DNA of 19,391 nucleotides from an archaeon (lineage in GTDB: Archaea; Thermoproteota; Nitrososphaeria; Nitrososphaerales; UBA183), in the NCBI GenBank assembly GCA_021828185.1, contig JAKASI010000017.1, positions 1 to 19,391 on the forward strand, given 5' to 3'. Within the stretch, counting starts at the first letter, position 1, and every line of letters starts with the position of its first letter. The notes beneath the pieces were generated by a model, which searched no databases, was not told the DNA's origin, and worked only from the letters and a program-made list of their open reading frames with translations. A program made the position numbers and the translations under genes. Shown one piece after another: positions 1 through 7,503 of the stretch.

Positions 1-31
1 GCCGGAAGGGGTTCGAACCCCTCGCCCGAGA
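1..31. tRNA. Partial tRNA-like T-arm at window edge
   Basis: Positions 8-22 hold a T-arm-like segment, GGGGTTCGAACCCCT, which is nearly palindromic, so the strand is ambiguous. Read on the minus strand it gives a five-pair T stem followed by CCGGC running off the window, but I could not assemble the rest of a cloverleaf from the bases to the right. Read on the plus strand the T stem has an A-C mismatch, but a seven-base acceptor half (24-30) and discriminator A (31) would follow, with the 5' part outside the window. I slightly favour a plus-strand tRNA 3' end. It could also be a tRNA fragment left by integration. Confidence 0.3.
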
Positions 32-522
32 GCAGGTCATCCGTATAGACCGTGAAAATGGTTCAGAAAATATATTGGGAGATTGGCGGGAAATATCCGC
101 AACGAAATCCTTGGCAACCCTGACAGTCGAGGGCTGCAAACGATCAATGGATCTTACCTACTGGTCTAATGTCGTCCTAGGAGATTCGTCTGCGGTCGCC
201 GCTAGGCGCCATCATTCCTTTCACCACCGACATCCTTCAGTCCAGAGAGAGAAACTGAGTTAGACGCCTCATTATACGCCCGGGGCATTTAACGCGCTGA
301 CAAAGGGTTGCCTAATCTACCAAAGGGTTGCCATCTGAAACGTCGTCTTATCCCTGATTTTGGCAACCCTATGGGCCAAAATGGCAACCCTGCAGACCAA
401 GGTTGGCAAATTCCGGCTCGTTGCCAATTGGGCGCAGAAGGTCGCCATACTCTCATGATGGTACAGAAAGGAACCAAGGGCAAAACATTTGACACTAGGA
501 GCACGAAACACTGTCCAGTGAC
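32..522. other. Gene-free stretch with repeat cluster
   Basis: I see no convincing gene here. The short open frames on both strands (for example 75-263 plus and 308-586 plus) have no recognisable domain, and part of their sequence is just translated repeats. The stretch contains a TATA-like ATATATT near 69-75 and the GGCAACCCT repeat family described separately. Confidence 0.5.
301..391. repeat. Direct and inverted GGCAACCCT repeats
   Basis: CAAAGGGTTGCC occurs twice in direct orientation (301-312 and 321-332, 20 bp apart). Its reverse-complement core GGCAACCCT follows twice (362-370 and 383-391, 21 bp apart). A fifth exact core lies at 113-121, and degenerate copies are visible near 399-410 and 418-426. 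The two-plus-two inverted layout could fold into alternative hairpins or be a set of protein-binding sites. The spacing of about two helical turns within each pair would put sites on the same DNA face. There is no replication initiator or toxin gene beside it to suggest a role. Confidence 0.7.
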
Positions 523-1746
523 CTATTGCCGAAGTCGAATTGGGGAAGTTATCTGGAGAGTTATCGTGGGCCCGAAGCCAGGCTGATAGACGCCGCAGAA
601 CACTAGGTCATACGAACCCACAGCGGTCTCACCATGAAACGTTCCCTGAGCAGCGTTCAGTAGCAGGGGTGTGACTCCCGTGATCGGACAGTACCAGTTG
701 CCGCTCTGGTCGAATGACATGAACTGAGTGGAATTCAAAAGGTACACATCCACTTGAATGTCTGAAGCAAACGACCCCGTCAGCTGTGACGAGTGCGCTG
801 AGTTCATGGGGATGTTAAGGAAGTCTCCGGAGTAGAACGAGAAAGTGCTACCGGAAGTCACAATGGCTCCACCCTGCGTGAGCGCTAGTGGGACCAGAGT
901 CAATCCTGATGCAACGAGGAGGGCCAAGAGGACTGCAACCCACTTCTCCTGTGGGTCGCCCCTTCCCATTCTCTCCCGACCCTGCCTCTTGCGTGCAGAG
1001 CGGAGGACCACCCCTGCGACCACTGCCAGCAGTAAGGCGACAGCGACCCAGAAGAGATAGTCCGCAAGGAGGTACGTCTTGTTTGTGTAGACACAGCCGC
1101 CGATGGCTGTCGTGCTGTCGCATTCGCGGAGGGCGACGTACGGATTGAGGGGGCCGATCCCTACCATCGGCGAATTGAACCCGTCAGAGGAGCGAATGCC
1201 AAGCAACGTGAACATGAGGGCGGCGGCAGGGACTGCGCCCCTGACCATCTTCCCCAAGTTACCATAGGCCAGGAACTTGCCGCTATCGGGCTTCGCGTAA
1301 AGCAGACATCCCACCAGAGGCGCCAAGGCGATAAAGTTCTCAGCAAGGGCCAGTGGGATGTCCTGGCCTGGAATGGGCTGCGTTCCACAGACGTTCTGGA
1401 CAAGTCCCGAGGTGCTGTTTGTATACGTGGAACAGGTGGTGGTGAACGTCACCGTGGCACCGGAAAAAGGGTAACCGCCCCCTCCGATGACCCATGCAAG
1501 ACCCACTACGACCAAGGCAGTCGCAACGAAGAGCGGGATTTCCCTCCTCCGGCTGAGGGCGTAGTCCGCTGAAACCAATACCGCAGCCCCGTATGCAACG
1601 AAGGCCAGGAGGGCGCTTCCGAGAGTATAGGGATCCTCAGTCACGACGAACAAGCCGACAAAGATAGCGGAGAGTGCGAGGGTGAGGGCAAATTCGATCC
1701 GGTTCCCTCCACCTTTACCTTGCGACCCCGGCCGTGCATCGAACAT
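523..1746 (-). CDS. Orphan multi-pass membrane protein
   Basis: This 407-residue protein starts at ATG 1746 and I do not recognise its family. Hydrophobic membrane segments are visible near residues 20-36, 41-57, 73-87, about 130-150, 168-181, 228-248 and 270-290. Between them lies a Cys/Thr/Ser-rich external loop (about 95-125), with further Cys in a loop near 207-218. After the last membrane segment comes a roughly 110-residue Ser/Thr/Gly-rich soluble domain with two more Cys, likely outside the cell and beta-rich. The cysteines in extracytoplasmic parts could form disulfides. There is no operon partner: the repeat stretch lies downstream and a recombinase fragment upstream. It may be an archaeal surface or sensing protein, but no function can be assigned. 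Confidence 0.75.
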   Translation of the reverse strand: MFDARPGSQGKGGGNRIEFALTLALSAIFVGLFVVTEDPYTLGSALLAFVAYGAAVLVSADYALSRRREIPLFVATALVVVGLAWVIGGGGYPFSGATVTFTTTCSTYTNSTSGLVQNVCGTQPIPGQDIPLALAENFIALAPLVGCLLYAKPDSGKFLAYGNLGKMVRGAVPAAALMFTLLGIRSSDGFNSPMVGIGPLNPYVALRECDSTTAIGGCVYTNKTYLLADYLFWVAVALLLAVVAGVVLRSARKRQGRERMGRGDPQEKWVAVLLALLVASGLTLVPLALTQGGAIVTSGSTFSFYSGDFLNIPMNSAHSSQLTGSFASDIQVDVYLLNSTQFMSFDQSGNWYCPITGVTPLLLNAAQGTFHGETAVGSYDLVFCGVYQPGFGPTITLQITSPIRLRQ

Positions 1747-1939
1747 GGGGTGGGATCAACGCTGCTATTCCGTATAGCTCTACCGGGAAGCCTAAGCAGA
1801 GCGTCGTTGACCCCCATACGCATGTTGCGTGACCGACTGAATTCTGCAGCCGATGAAAGCGACTGGCCTGTCTTAAATTCTATCACTGCCTAGTCATTCG
1901 TGCATTCCGAAGCCCGAGTGGAGGGAGATTTCGTAACCC

Positions 1940-2250
1940 TCAAGAGGTCCAATCTGGAGAGGATTCTGTCCCTCCTACAGAAATTGGAGGCCACAAACTC
2001 TCTTCGAGAAGCTTCCTAAGCTCTGAGATCTCCTCTCTGATACGCGCTTCCTCTGCGGCGACCCGTGACCCAACATGAAGGCATACTTCGCCTGGCGCCC
2101 TATGCCGACCTCCTTTGCCTTGATGTGCCCAAGGAACGAAAGGATGGGTTTCTTGTCGGCGGCGCGTATCTTCGAGTCGTTGGCAATGAGCCTCTCTCCC
2201 TCCTTCAGCCTCACCGCAAGCCCGTACAGGTCGTCGCCGCTGCGCGGCAT
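1940..2250 (-). pseudogene. Frameshifted tyrosine recombinase N-terminal fragment
   Basis: The ATG at 2250 opens a frame (to 1975) whose first 60 residues resemble the SAM-like core-binding domain at the start of archaeal XerA/phage-type integrases. The visible pattern is DDLYGLAVRLKEGERLI, then DKKPILSFLGHIKAKEVGI and RQAKY. Near 2054-2075 the coding signal seems to move to another frame, which gives a Glu/Lys-rich coiled segment (IREEISELRKLLEES) and ends at a stop at 1940-1942. No catalytic domain with the R...HxxR...Y residues follows, so this is a remnant. A TATA-like box (TATTTAA, 2271-2277) lies 27 bp upstream of the ATG, so the fragment may still be transcribed. The family assignment rests on pattern memory only. 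Confidence 0.5.
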
Positions 2251-2444
2251 TCGTAGTCGGGGCGTCTCTCTATTTAACGCGGGTCTTGGTCACATTACTT
2301 GCGCGGCAGGACCTGCAGGGCCACCGCACTTATGCTCTCTAGGCCCCGCTAACTAGCATCGAGGTACAACAGAGCCCATCAAAGGACTAGCATGACACTG
2401 CGTTGCAGCTTGGTTTAATATCGGCCGGCATAGGTCCCTCCACC

Positions 2445-2825
2445 GTGAAGTTCAAGTTCTACTACACTGGCTTAAGGGTGAGCAACCTCAAAAGGTCGGT
2501 CGACTTCTATACCACGGCTCTGGGGCTGGAGGTAGTCAGAAGGGGGACGATGCCCCACGGTGGGAAGTGGGTGCAGCTGCGAGGAACTGGGGCGGAACAG
2601 ACGTTGGAACTCAACTGGTATCCAAAGGGTTCTAGGTTCTATACCGAGTACAAGGCCGGCGGGGAGCTCGACCACCTAGCCTTCAGGGTGAAGCACGTCG
2701 CTGAAGCCTACAAGTTCCTTCTAGAACACGGCGCTGGATCGGCGGTCTCTCCTGACGAGTCGAAGGGGACAGAGGTCTACGTCACCGACCCTGACGGGAT
2801 CTGGATTGAGCTTCTCGGGCCTTAA
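2445..2825 (+). CDS. VOC-superfamily (glyoxalase-fold) protein
   Basis: This 126-residue protein has the paired beta-alpha-beta-beta-beta modules of the vicinal oxygen chelate fold. The N-terminal YTGLRVSNLKRSVDFY matches the family's usual opening, and the C-terminal DPDGIWIELLGP is the classic ending. Compared with E. coli glyoxalase I, three metal ligands are kept (Glu55 in TLELNW, His77 in LDHLAF, Glu122 in WIELL), but the first His is replaced by Tyr7. It could be a lyase, epimerase or dioxygenase-type enzyme, and the substrate cannot be told. I start it at GTG 2445 because the box TTTAATA (2414-2420) lies about 27 bp upstream, as for a leaderless mRNA. A TTG at 2403 in the same frame lies before that box. 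Confidence 0.8.
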   Translation: MKFKFYYTGLRVSNLKRSVDFYTTALGLEVVRRGTMPHGGKWVQLRGTGAEQTLELNWYPKGSRFYTEYKAGGELDHLAFRVKHVAEAYKFLLEHGAGSAVSPDESKGTEVYVTDPDGIWIELLGP

Positions 2826-3337
2826 GCGCTAGGATCCACGCCGACGTTCTTGAGGAATCGCTCGAAAGCATCCTCGGAGATCCACTCAACCTTCAGGTAC
2901 TTGGCGACCTCGCCCTCGTCCATTCCCAGCCTTCTGGCTTCCTTCACCGCTACTTTGTACGCCTCGATTTCCGTGGGCCTGTCGATGTATTCAAACTGCC
3001 TGTCCCACAGCTCTTTTCCCTCCCTGTGTTGCCTTATGTGAACCAGCTCGTGTATGACGTCGAGGTAGACGTCGACCTCGCGCCCGGTCTTCAGGTACCT
3101 TGACGCAACCACGATCGACCCCTTGTGGTCGTTTATCCTCATGTATCCCCTCCCCCTGGCTACTTCCACGGACAAGTTTTCGAGGACCTCGTCGGTGTCC
3201 TTCCCGAATATCGCCTTTACAGCCTTGACTCTGTCGAAACCTTCGAAAACATCGGTGAACGGGTGAAGCCCGACCTTCGCCGTCCTCTCGATGATGATCT
3301 CGAACCCCACGAGCATCCGACAGGCTTCAACAATCAT
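2822..3337 (-). CDS. Small HExxH zinc-protease-like protein
   Basis: This 171-residue protein has a clear HELVH motif (residues 96-100) in the helix DVIHELVHIRQH. The two His would bind zinc and the Glu would activate water. A downstream Glu in PTEIEAY (123 or 125) is a plausible third ligand, giving a gluzincin-like site. The N-terminal half is not a domain I recognise, and there is no signal peptide, so it probably acts in the cytoplasm. Its ATG overlaps the stop of the preceding acetyltransferase gene as ATGA (3334-3337), which implies co-transcription and translational coupling. At its 3' end it shares the palindrome TTAA (2822-2825) with the stop of the convergent VOC gene. Protease activity is inferred from the motif only. 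Confidence 0.75.
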   Translation of the reverse strand: MIVEACRMLVGFEIIIERTAKVGLHPFTDVFEGFDRVKAVKAIFGKDTDEVLENLSVEVARGRGYMRINDHKGSIVVASRYLKTGREVDVYLDVIHELVHIRQHREGKELWDRQFEYIDRPTEIEAYKVAVKEARRLGMDEGEVAKYLKVEWISEDAFERFLKNVGVDPSA

Positions 3338-3867
3338 TTGAGCTTTTTTTCGAGGAGGAGCTTGGAGTAGAGCTTTTCGAAGCCTCGCTTAAGGTAGAAC
3401 CCTGACACACCGTCTGACTTCAGCGTCTGGAGGACCATCATCCTGCCTTCTGATTCTGACATCTCCCTTGCCCTGGCAATCAGGCCGGTCGCTACTCCCT
3501 CTCGCCTGTGCTCTGGGACCGTGCCAACACAGTATACCCCAGCAACGCCGGGCGTCTTGAAAAGCGCCGCCACCCCTGCTGTGTCGCCATTGACCCTAGA
3601 TTCGAGCAGCGTAACCTGCCTCGACTTCGAAAGGGACGTCACCAGAGGCCCAACCGCGTCGGAAAGCGCCGTATCACCATAGAATGAGCGGAGGTATGCC
3701 AAGGTCCAAGAGCGGGGATCGCGGGAAACAGCCACTCTCCCCGAAGAGGTATCTGGGATGCCACCTTTGGAGACGAGCACGGCCATCTCGTCCACTCGGC
3801 TGTAACCGACCCTGAGTAGCGCGCGGACGGCCTCGCACGATTCAAAAGCCGACATCGTTGCGACCAC
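3334..3867 (-). CDS. GNAT-family N-acetyltransferase
   Basis: The C-terminal part shows the acetyl-CoA-binding core of the GNAT fold: strand GVAGVYCVGTVPEHRREGVA, with RREGVATGL as motif A contacting the pyrophosphate. It is followed by SDGVSGFYLKRGFEKLY, the usual C-terminal 'Y/F-x-x-x-G-F' element. It would acetylate an amine on a small molecule or protein, but the substrate is unknown. The first GTG is at 3867 and an ATG at 3855. However, the same frame stays open to a stop at 4072-4074 and reads like protein (for example WWSHWAKLSWKGEGYVL and REGFFNRGGSLNC). The real N-terminus therefore probably lies near the end of cysS, although no ATG, GTG or TTG exists there. It sits between cysS and the HExxH gene in one probable operon. 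Confidence 0.75.
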   Translation of the reverse strand: MVATMSAFESCEAVRALLRVGYSRVDEMAVLVSKGGIPDTSSGRVAVSRDPRSWTLAYLRSFYGDTALSDAVGPLVTSLSKSRQVTLLESRVNGDTAGVAALFKTPGVAGVYCVGTVPEHRREGVATGLIARAREMSESEGRMMVLQTLKSDGVSGFYLKRGFEKLYSKLLLEKKLK

Positions 3868-4057
3868 CCCTCTTCTAGCGAACTTGCCCTCCGCCCAAGA
3901 CGCTGTCCCGAGAAGGCTCCCGCAGTTCAGGGATCCCCCTCTGTTGAAGAAGCCCTCCCTGAGCGAGTCTGATGAAAGGACGTATCCTTCCCCCTTCCAA
4001 CTGAGCTTCGCCCAGTGTGACCACCAGCGGATTTCGTTGAGCTCTGTATGGCGTCTG

Positions 4058-5242
4058 TCAGGGATCGTCGTTCAGGTCCACCCCCAGGATCTTCATACCT
4101 TTTACCGCCGCCCCTGCCATCGACTTCGCCCTTTCCCGGTTACCTTCCTTGACAGCGGCCTTCAGCGTGCGCTCCGCCCAGTCGATGGCGGTCGGGCTGT
4201 CGAAGTCGTCATTCAGCGTGGTTTCAAAGGCATCAAGCGCGCCCTCGGTCTCGCCGACGCTTCCGACTTCGGCTGTCATCCTCCGCATACCCGCAAGCCT
4301 TCGTCTCGCCGACTCGGTTCCGGTAAACCCAGACTCGCTCCTGTAGTTCGTTGAGAGGAAGACGAACCTCAGCTCATCGGCTGAAAACGTCTTCAGGGCC
4401 TCTCGGACCGTGAACACATTGCCCCACGACTTCGACATCTTCTCCCCTCCCTGCTTGAGAATGCTGGTGTGCACCCAGTGCCTGACGAAAGGTCTCTTCC
4501 CAGTGAGGCACTCGGCTTGCGCAATCTCAGCTTCATGGTGGGGATACACCAGTTCGTAGGCTCCGCCGTGAATGTCATATTGCGCCCCAAGTATCGGGAC
4601 GGTCACCGCAGTGTCTTGGATGTGCCACCCAGGAGACCCTAGACCCCAAGGGCTCTTGTACCGGCCCTTGACGAGTACCTCCGGTCGCCAAAGTGCGAAG
4701 TCGTTAAGGTTCCTTTTCATAGGCGAAAGCTCGAGTGGCCTCAGCGACAGTTCCCGCTTCGACTGGTGGGAGAGCCTTCCCCATCGACTGAACTTCGAAG
4801 TGTCAAAGTAGACCCACCCGCCTGCCTGGTAGGCGAAGCCCTTGTCAATGAGGGACTCGGTCTGCCTTATCGATTCCTCCACGTGGTGGGACACCGGTTC
4901 GAAGCGTGACACCGTTTCAAGTTTGAGCCGTTTGAAATCGTGCTTCATGGCCAAGATCATCCGTTCCGAGTATTCGATTGGGTCTTCTCCCGCCTTGGCA
5001 GCGGCCTCGCTGACCTGTTCGTCGAGGTCTGTTACGTTCATGAGATATGTGACGTCATGCCCTAAATGCTTGAGGTACCTAGCCAGGGCGTCGAAGAATA
5101 TGTAGGTCCTGGCGTTTCCGATGTGTATCTCAGACTGCACCGTGGGGCCGCACACGAACATCGAGACCCGGGGCGGTCGGGTCGGTCGGAACGGAATCTT
5201 CTTCCCAGCCATGGTGTCATAGAGTCTGAGCGCTCTCTTCAT
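4058..5242 (-). CDS. cysS: Cysteinyl-tRNA synthetase
   Basis: This enzyme charges tRNA-Cys with cysteine in the cytoplasm. The 394-residue protein has the class Ia Rossmann core with CGPTV (from Cys31), the HIGH-type motif HIGN (40-43), WHIQD (206-210), DIHGG, PHHEAEIAQ (234-242) and KMSKS (268-272), followed by a short alpha-helical C-terminal domain. It is shorter than the E. coli enzyme (461 residues) because the anticodon-binding end is reduced. Of the four zinc ligands known in E. coli, Cys31, His235 and Glu239 are present, but the second Cys is Asp210. The start is ATG 5242. An A/T-rich box near 5272-5280 could serve this gene and, in the other direction, the small gene at 5310. It is probably first in an operon with the GNAT and HExxH genes. 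Confidence 0.95.
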   Translation of the reverse strand: MKRALRLYDTMAGKKIPFRPTRPPRVSMFVCGPTVQSEIHIGNARTYIFFDALARYLKHLGHDVTYLMNVTDLDEQVSEAAAKAGEDPIEYSERMILAMKHDFKRLKLETVSRFEPVSHHVEESIRQTESLIDKGFAYQAGGWVYFDTSKFSRWGRLSHQSKRELSLRPLELSPMKRNLNDFALWRPEVLVKGRYKSPWGLGSPGWHIQDTAVTVPILGAQYDIHGGAYELVYPHHEAEIAQAECLTGKRPFVRHWVHTSILKQGGEKMSKSWGNVFTVREALKTFSADELRFVFLSTNYRSESGFTGTESARRRLAGMRRMTAEVGSVGETEGALDAFETTLNDDFDSPTAIDWAERTLKAAVKEGNRERAKSMAGAAVKGMKILGVDLNDDP

Positions 5243-5309
5243 AGGAATGGTAGGCCGCCACGGGGGGCCAGGTATTAGTTTTTGAGGCGGGCCTCGACCC
5301 CGACAGGGG

Positions 5310-5591
5310 TTGTTCTACGAGGACAGAATCCATTCGCTAGATGAGCTGTGGCTCAAGCTCCGGTCTCTTGACCAGGACGCGGGCATCCGTCTGATCTGGG
5401 GGAGGGGCAGTGGTTTGTCCATGGCGTTCGTGACCAGGTTCGGCCCGACCTACACCGTTATGACCTACGGTGTCACACGAGGGGGTCTGCCCGGGAAAAG
5501 GCGTCAGACGCTCGAGCTGCGTGACCCTGTCGAAGTAGAAAGGTCACTGAGAGATATGATAAAAGGGAAGCTCCAGGCCTGGATCTACTGA
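5310..5591 (+). CDS. Small unknown protein
   Basis: This 93-residue protein starts at TTG 5310 and I do not recognise it. It has an acidic helix at the start (EDRIHSLDELWLKLRSL), a central stretch of strands rich in Gly, Thr and Tyr (about residues 27-60), and an amphipathic helix near the end (VEVERSLRDMIKGKLQAW). There is no membrane segment, signal peptide or metal motif. It is transcribed divergently from cysS across 67 bp and is followed by the thioredoxin-like gene, which has its own TATA box. Codon use and G+C match its neighbours, which supports it being a gene. Confidence 0.6.
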   Translation: MFYEDRIHSLDELWLKLRSLDQDAGIRLIWGRGSGLSMAFVTRFGPTYTVMTYGVTRGGLPGKRRQTLELRDPVEVERSLRDMIKGKLQAWIY

Positions 5592-5642
5592 CAACCGCGT
5601 TCGGCGCGCGATTAATATTAGGCTGGAATGTCGTTGTCCCCT

Positions 5643-5984
5643 ATGGAAAGACTGAAGGCGATCCACGTAGTGTACGCCAACTGGTGTCCCCACTGCGTCC
5701 CCACGACCGTCGCTCCCCTGCGCCAGAGGGGGGCCGAGCTCGGAATCCCATGCCGCCTATATGATATCGACACCGAAGAGGTGAAAGCGGCCGACGACCT
5801 CGTCAAGAGGTTCGGCGACTGGACCCCCGACTATGTCATCCCGCAGGTCTTTCTCGAGTACAGCGGTGGAAAGATGCGGCACGTCCTCACAGGGAACCCC
5901 CGGGGAGTCCCGCTGACGAGGAAGGCTGTCGAAGACCTGCTCGATGGGCCCCTGAGTGCGACCTCCGGAGCCTTTCCTAAATAG
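5643..5984 (+). CDS. Thioredoxin-fold CPHC protein
   Basis: This 113-residue protein opens with a strand and the redox motif NWCPHC (Cys15 and Cys18) typical of thioredoxin/glutaredoxin-like folds. A 'cis-Pro' segment follows in DYVIPQVFLEY. The CPHC active site is that of DsbA-like and some archaeal glutaredoxin-like proteins and favours dithiol-disulfide exchange. There is no signal peptide, so it should work in the cytoplasm. I choose ATG 5643 because the box TTAATATT (5612-5619) lies about 27 bp upstream; the ATG at 5628 is too close to it. The stop at 5982-5984 lies within the promoter of the next gene. The partner reductase and substrate are unknown. Confidence 0.8.
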   Translation: MERLKAIHVVYANWCPHCVPTTVAPLRQRGAELGIPCRLYDIDTEEVKAADDLVKRFGDWTPDYVIPQVFLEYSGGKMRHVLTGNPRGVPLTRKAVEDLLDGPLSATSGAFPK

Positions 5985-6004
5985 TGGCTCCAGGTCGGGT
6001 CCAC

Positions 6005-7063
6005 ATGGCAAAAGACAACCTCGAATCCCTTTACACAAAGGTCGCAAGGAAGATGCTCACGGAGACCTTACAGGTAAAGAGGGGCGACTCCGTCACCGTG
6101 GAGACCTGGGACAACGGACTGTCATTCGCCAGGCGCGCTCTGTCAGAGGCGAGAGCCATGGGTTGCACCGGTGTCATGCTATATGAAGACGAGCAAGCAT
6201 ACGTCGAAGGGGTCAGGCGAGGGCCCGAGGAGGTGGTGGGGTTGATGGGGAGGAATGAGTACGGGCTCCTTTCGGGGACGGACGCCTACATCTTCGTCCC
6301 CGGCCAAGCCTTGGGGTCGGTCTCCAAGACCCTGAAGCCCTACGAGCGCAGCCGCTCCACGAGATACAACGACTCCTGGTACGAGGCCGCCCAGAAGGCC
6401 GGGCTCAAGGGCGCGAGGCTGTCCTTCGGTTATGTCGGCAAGGATTTGGCGAAGGCACTAGGAAAGAAGGTCCAGGCCATAGTACAAGGGCAGCTCGAAG
6501 CGACGCTCATCGACTTCAGCAAGATTTCAGGGGCGGCCGGGCGGCTGTCACCGTCGCTCGCTGACGGCGCGTCGGCGGAGCTCAAGACATCGAATTCGAC
6601 GCTCACGTTCACCCTGAAAGGAGAACTGTCCGTCGAGGACGGCCTCATCGACGAGCATGACAGGGAGACTGGCAACAACATGACCTATCTTCCCCCGGGC
6701 TACGTGGCAAAGGAGGTGGACGGAAGCACCGCCAACGGAAGCGTCGTCCTGACCGACTCGCTTACGGACTACGGGGTGGTGCCGCGCATAACGCTCGAGT
6801 TCAAGGACGGCAAGATGGTAGGCTGGGAGTCTGCGGCGAAGGACAAGGTGAAGAAGATCTTTGATTCTGTCCCGCGGGAGAAGCGGAGCCTTGGATCCAT
6901 GATCGTGGGGCTGAACCCGAAAATGAAGTATGGCTTGGGCCAAGACCGGTTCGTCGGAGGTGCGATCAACTTGGGCGGGTTCGGCTTCCGCGGGCTTGTG
7001 AAGAGAGGAACCCTGAAAGTCGAAGGAAGTACGCTCCTTTCTGAAGGCAGACTGACATCGTAA
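6005..7063 (+). CDS. M29 aminopeptidase-like protein, likely non-metallo
   Basis: This 352-residue protein has the overall layout of the M29/AmpS peptidase family. An N-terminal domain begins with a segment ending LESLYTKVARKMLTETLQ and continues with GDSVTVET, and a C-terminal domain follows with ITLEFKDGKMVGWES and VGLNPKMKYGLG. In M29 enzymes the C-terminal domain carries two metals held by Glu, Glu, His, His and Asp. Here the expected sites read PPGYVAKEV, GSMIVGLNP and VGGAINLGG, and no late His-x-Asp pair is seen. The metal ligands therefore appear replaced, and peptidase activity is doubtful. The start is ATG 6005, 25 bp after the box CTAAATA (5977-5983). A GTG at 5984 lies in the promoter. 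The same fold is used by non-peptidase enzymes such as the NicX dioxygenase. Confidence 0.75.
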   Translation: MAKDNLESLYTKVARKMLTETLQVKRGDSVTVETWDNGLSFARRALSEARAMGCTGVMLYEDEQAYVEGVRRGPEEVVGLMGRNEYGLLSGTDAYIFVPGQALGSVSKTLKPYERSRSTRYNDSWYEAAQKAGLKGARLSFGYVGKDLAKALGKKVQAIVQGQLEATLIDFSKISGAAGRLSPSLADGASAELKTSNSTLTFTLKGELSVEDGLIDEHDRETGNNMTYLPPGYVAKEVDGSTANGSVVLTDSLTDYGVVPRITLEFKDGKMVGWESAAKDKVKKIFDSVPREKRSLGSMIVGLNPKMKYGLGQDRFVGGAINLGGFGFRGLVKRGTLKVEGSTLLSEGRLTS

Positions 7064-7134
7064 TTTCGCGAACGAGGAACCTTCCTTCGGTCTGCTCCGA
7101 CAAATTTATGAATCGAAGTTGACACATTAGCTCA

Positions 7135-7476
7135 ATGATCACTGAAATCGAAGACGTCGCGGTAGTCGTTTCCGACGCCAAGAAGTCACTGAAATGGTAC
7201 ACAGGCGTCTTGGGATTGGAGGCTAGGAGCACAAAGGGGCACTGGGTGACAGTGGCACCCAAAGGTTCGAAGACTGTCATCCACCTGTGCGAAGGGGAAG
7301 AGCTTGAACCAGGTAACACTGGAATCGCGCTGAGGGCTGACGACCTGAATGGCGCGTACAAGGACCTCTCCGCGAAAGGGGTCAAGTTTCCGCACCCTCC
7401 CAAAGACGATGGGTGGGGGGTCTACGCCCAGTTCGAAGACCCCGATGGCAACGTCATCTGGCTAAACCCTGCATAG
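7135..7476 (+). CDS. VOC-superfamily protein lacking usual metal ligands
   Basis: This 113-residue protein has the VOC/glyoxalase-bleomycin resistance fold: an opening VAVVVSDAKKSLKWYTGVLGL, a middle strand GIALRADDL and an ending EDPDGNVIWLNP. The metal-ligand positions of the catalytic members are not kept: the first strand has Asp/Val where His is usual, the second module has TGIAL without His, and the last strand has Asn instead of Glu. It may bind a small molecule without metal, like the bleomycin-resistance branch. The start is ATG 7135, with box TTTAT (7105-7109) about 28 bp upstream. It converges on hutG with a 27-bp gap; a link with histidine use is not indicated. Confidence 0.8.
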   Translation: MITEIEDVAVVVSDAKKSLKWYTGVLGLEARSTKGHWVTVAPKGSKTVIHLCEGEELEPGNTGIALRADDLNGAYKDLSAKGVKFPHPPKDDGWGVYAQFEDPDGNVIWLNPA

Positions 7477-7503
7477 ATGCCGTGGCGGCTCCGCGGTCAG
7501 CGC

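Noticed and set aside
301..391. Possible CRISPR array
   Set aside because: The repeats are only 9-12 bp, occur in both orientations, and the spacers are too short and irregular; no cas genes are present.
308..586. 92-residue plus-strand frame across the repeat cluster
   Set aside because: Part of the peptide is translated repeat, no domain is recognisable, and its end overlaps the 3' end of the membrane-protein gene in antisense.
3341..3351. T-tract that might be a terminator
   Set aside because: It lies inside the end of the acetyltransferase coding frame (Lys codons on the minus strand) at an ATGA-coupled gene junction.
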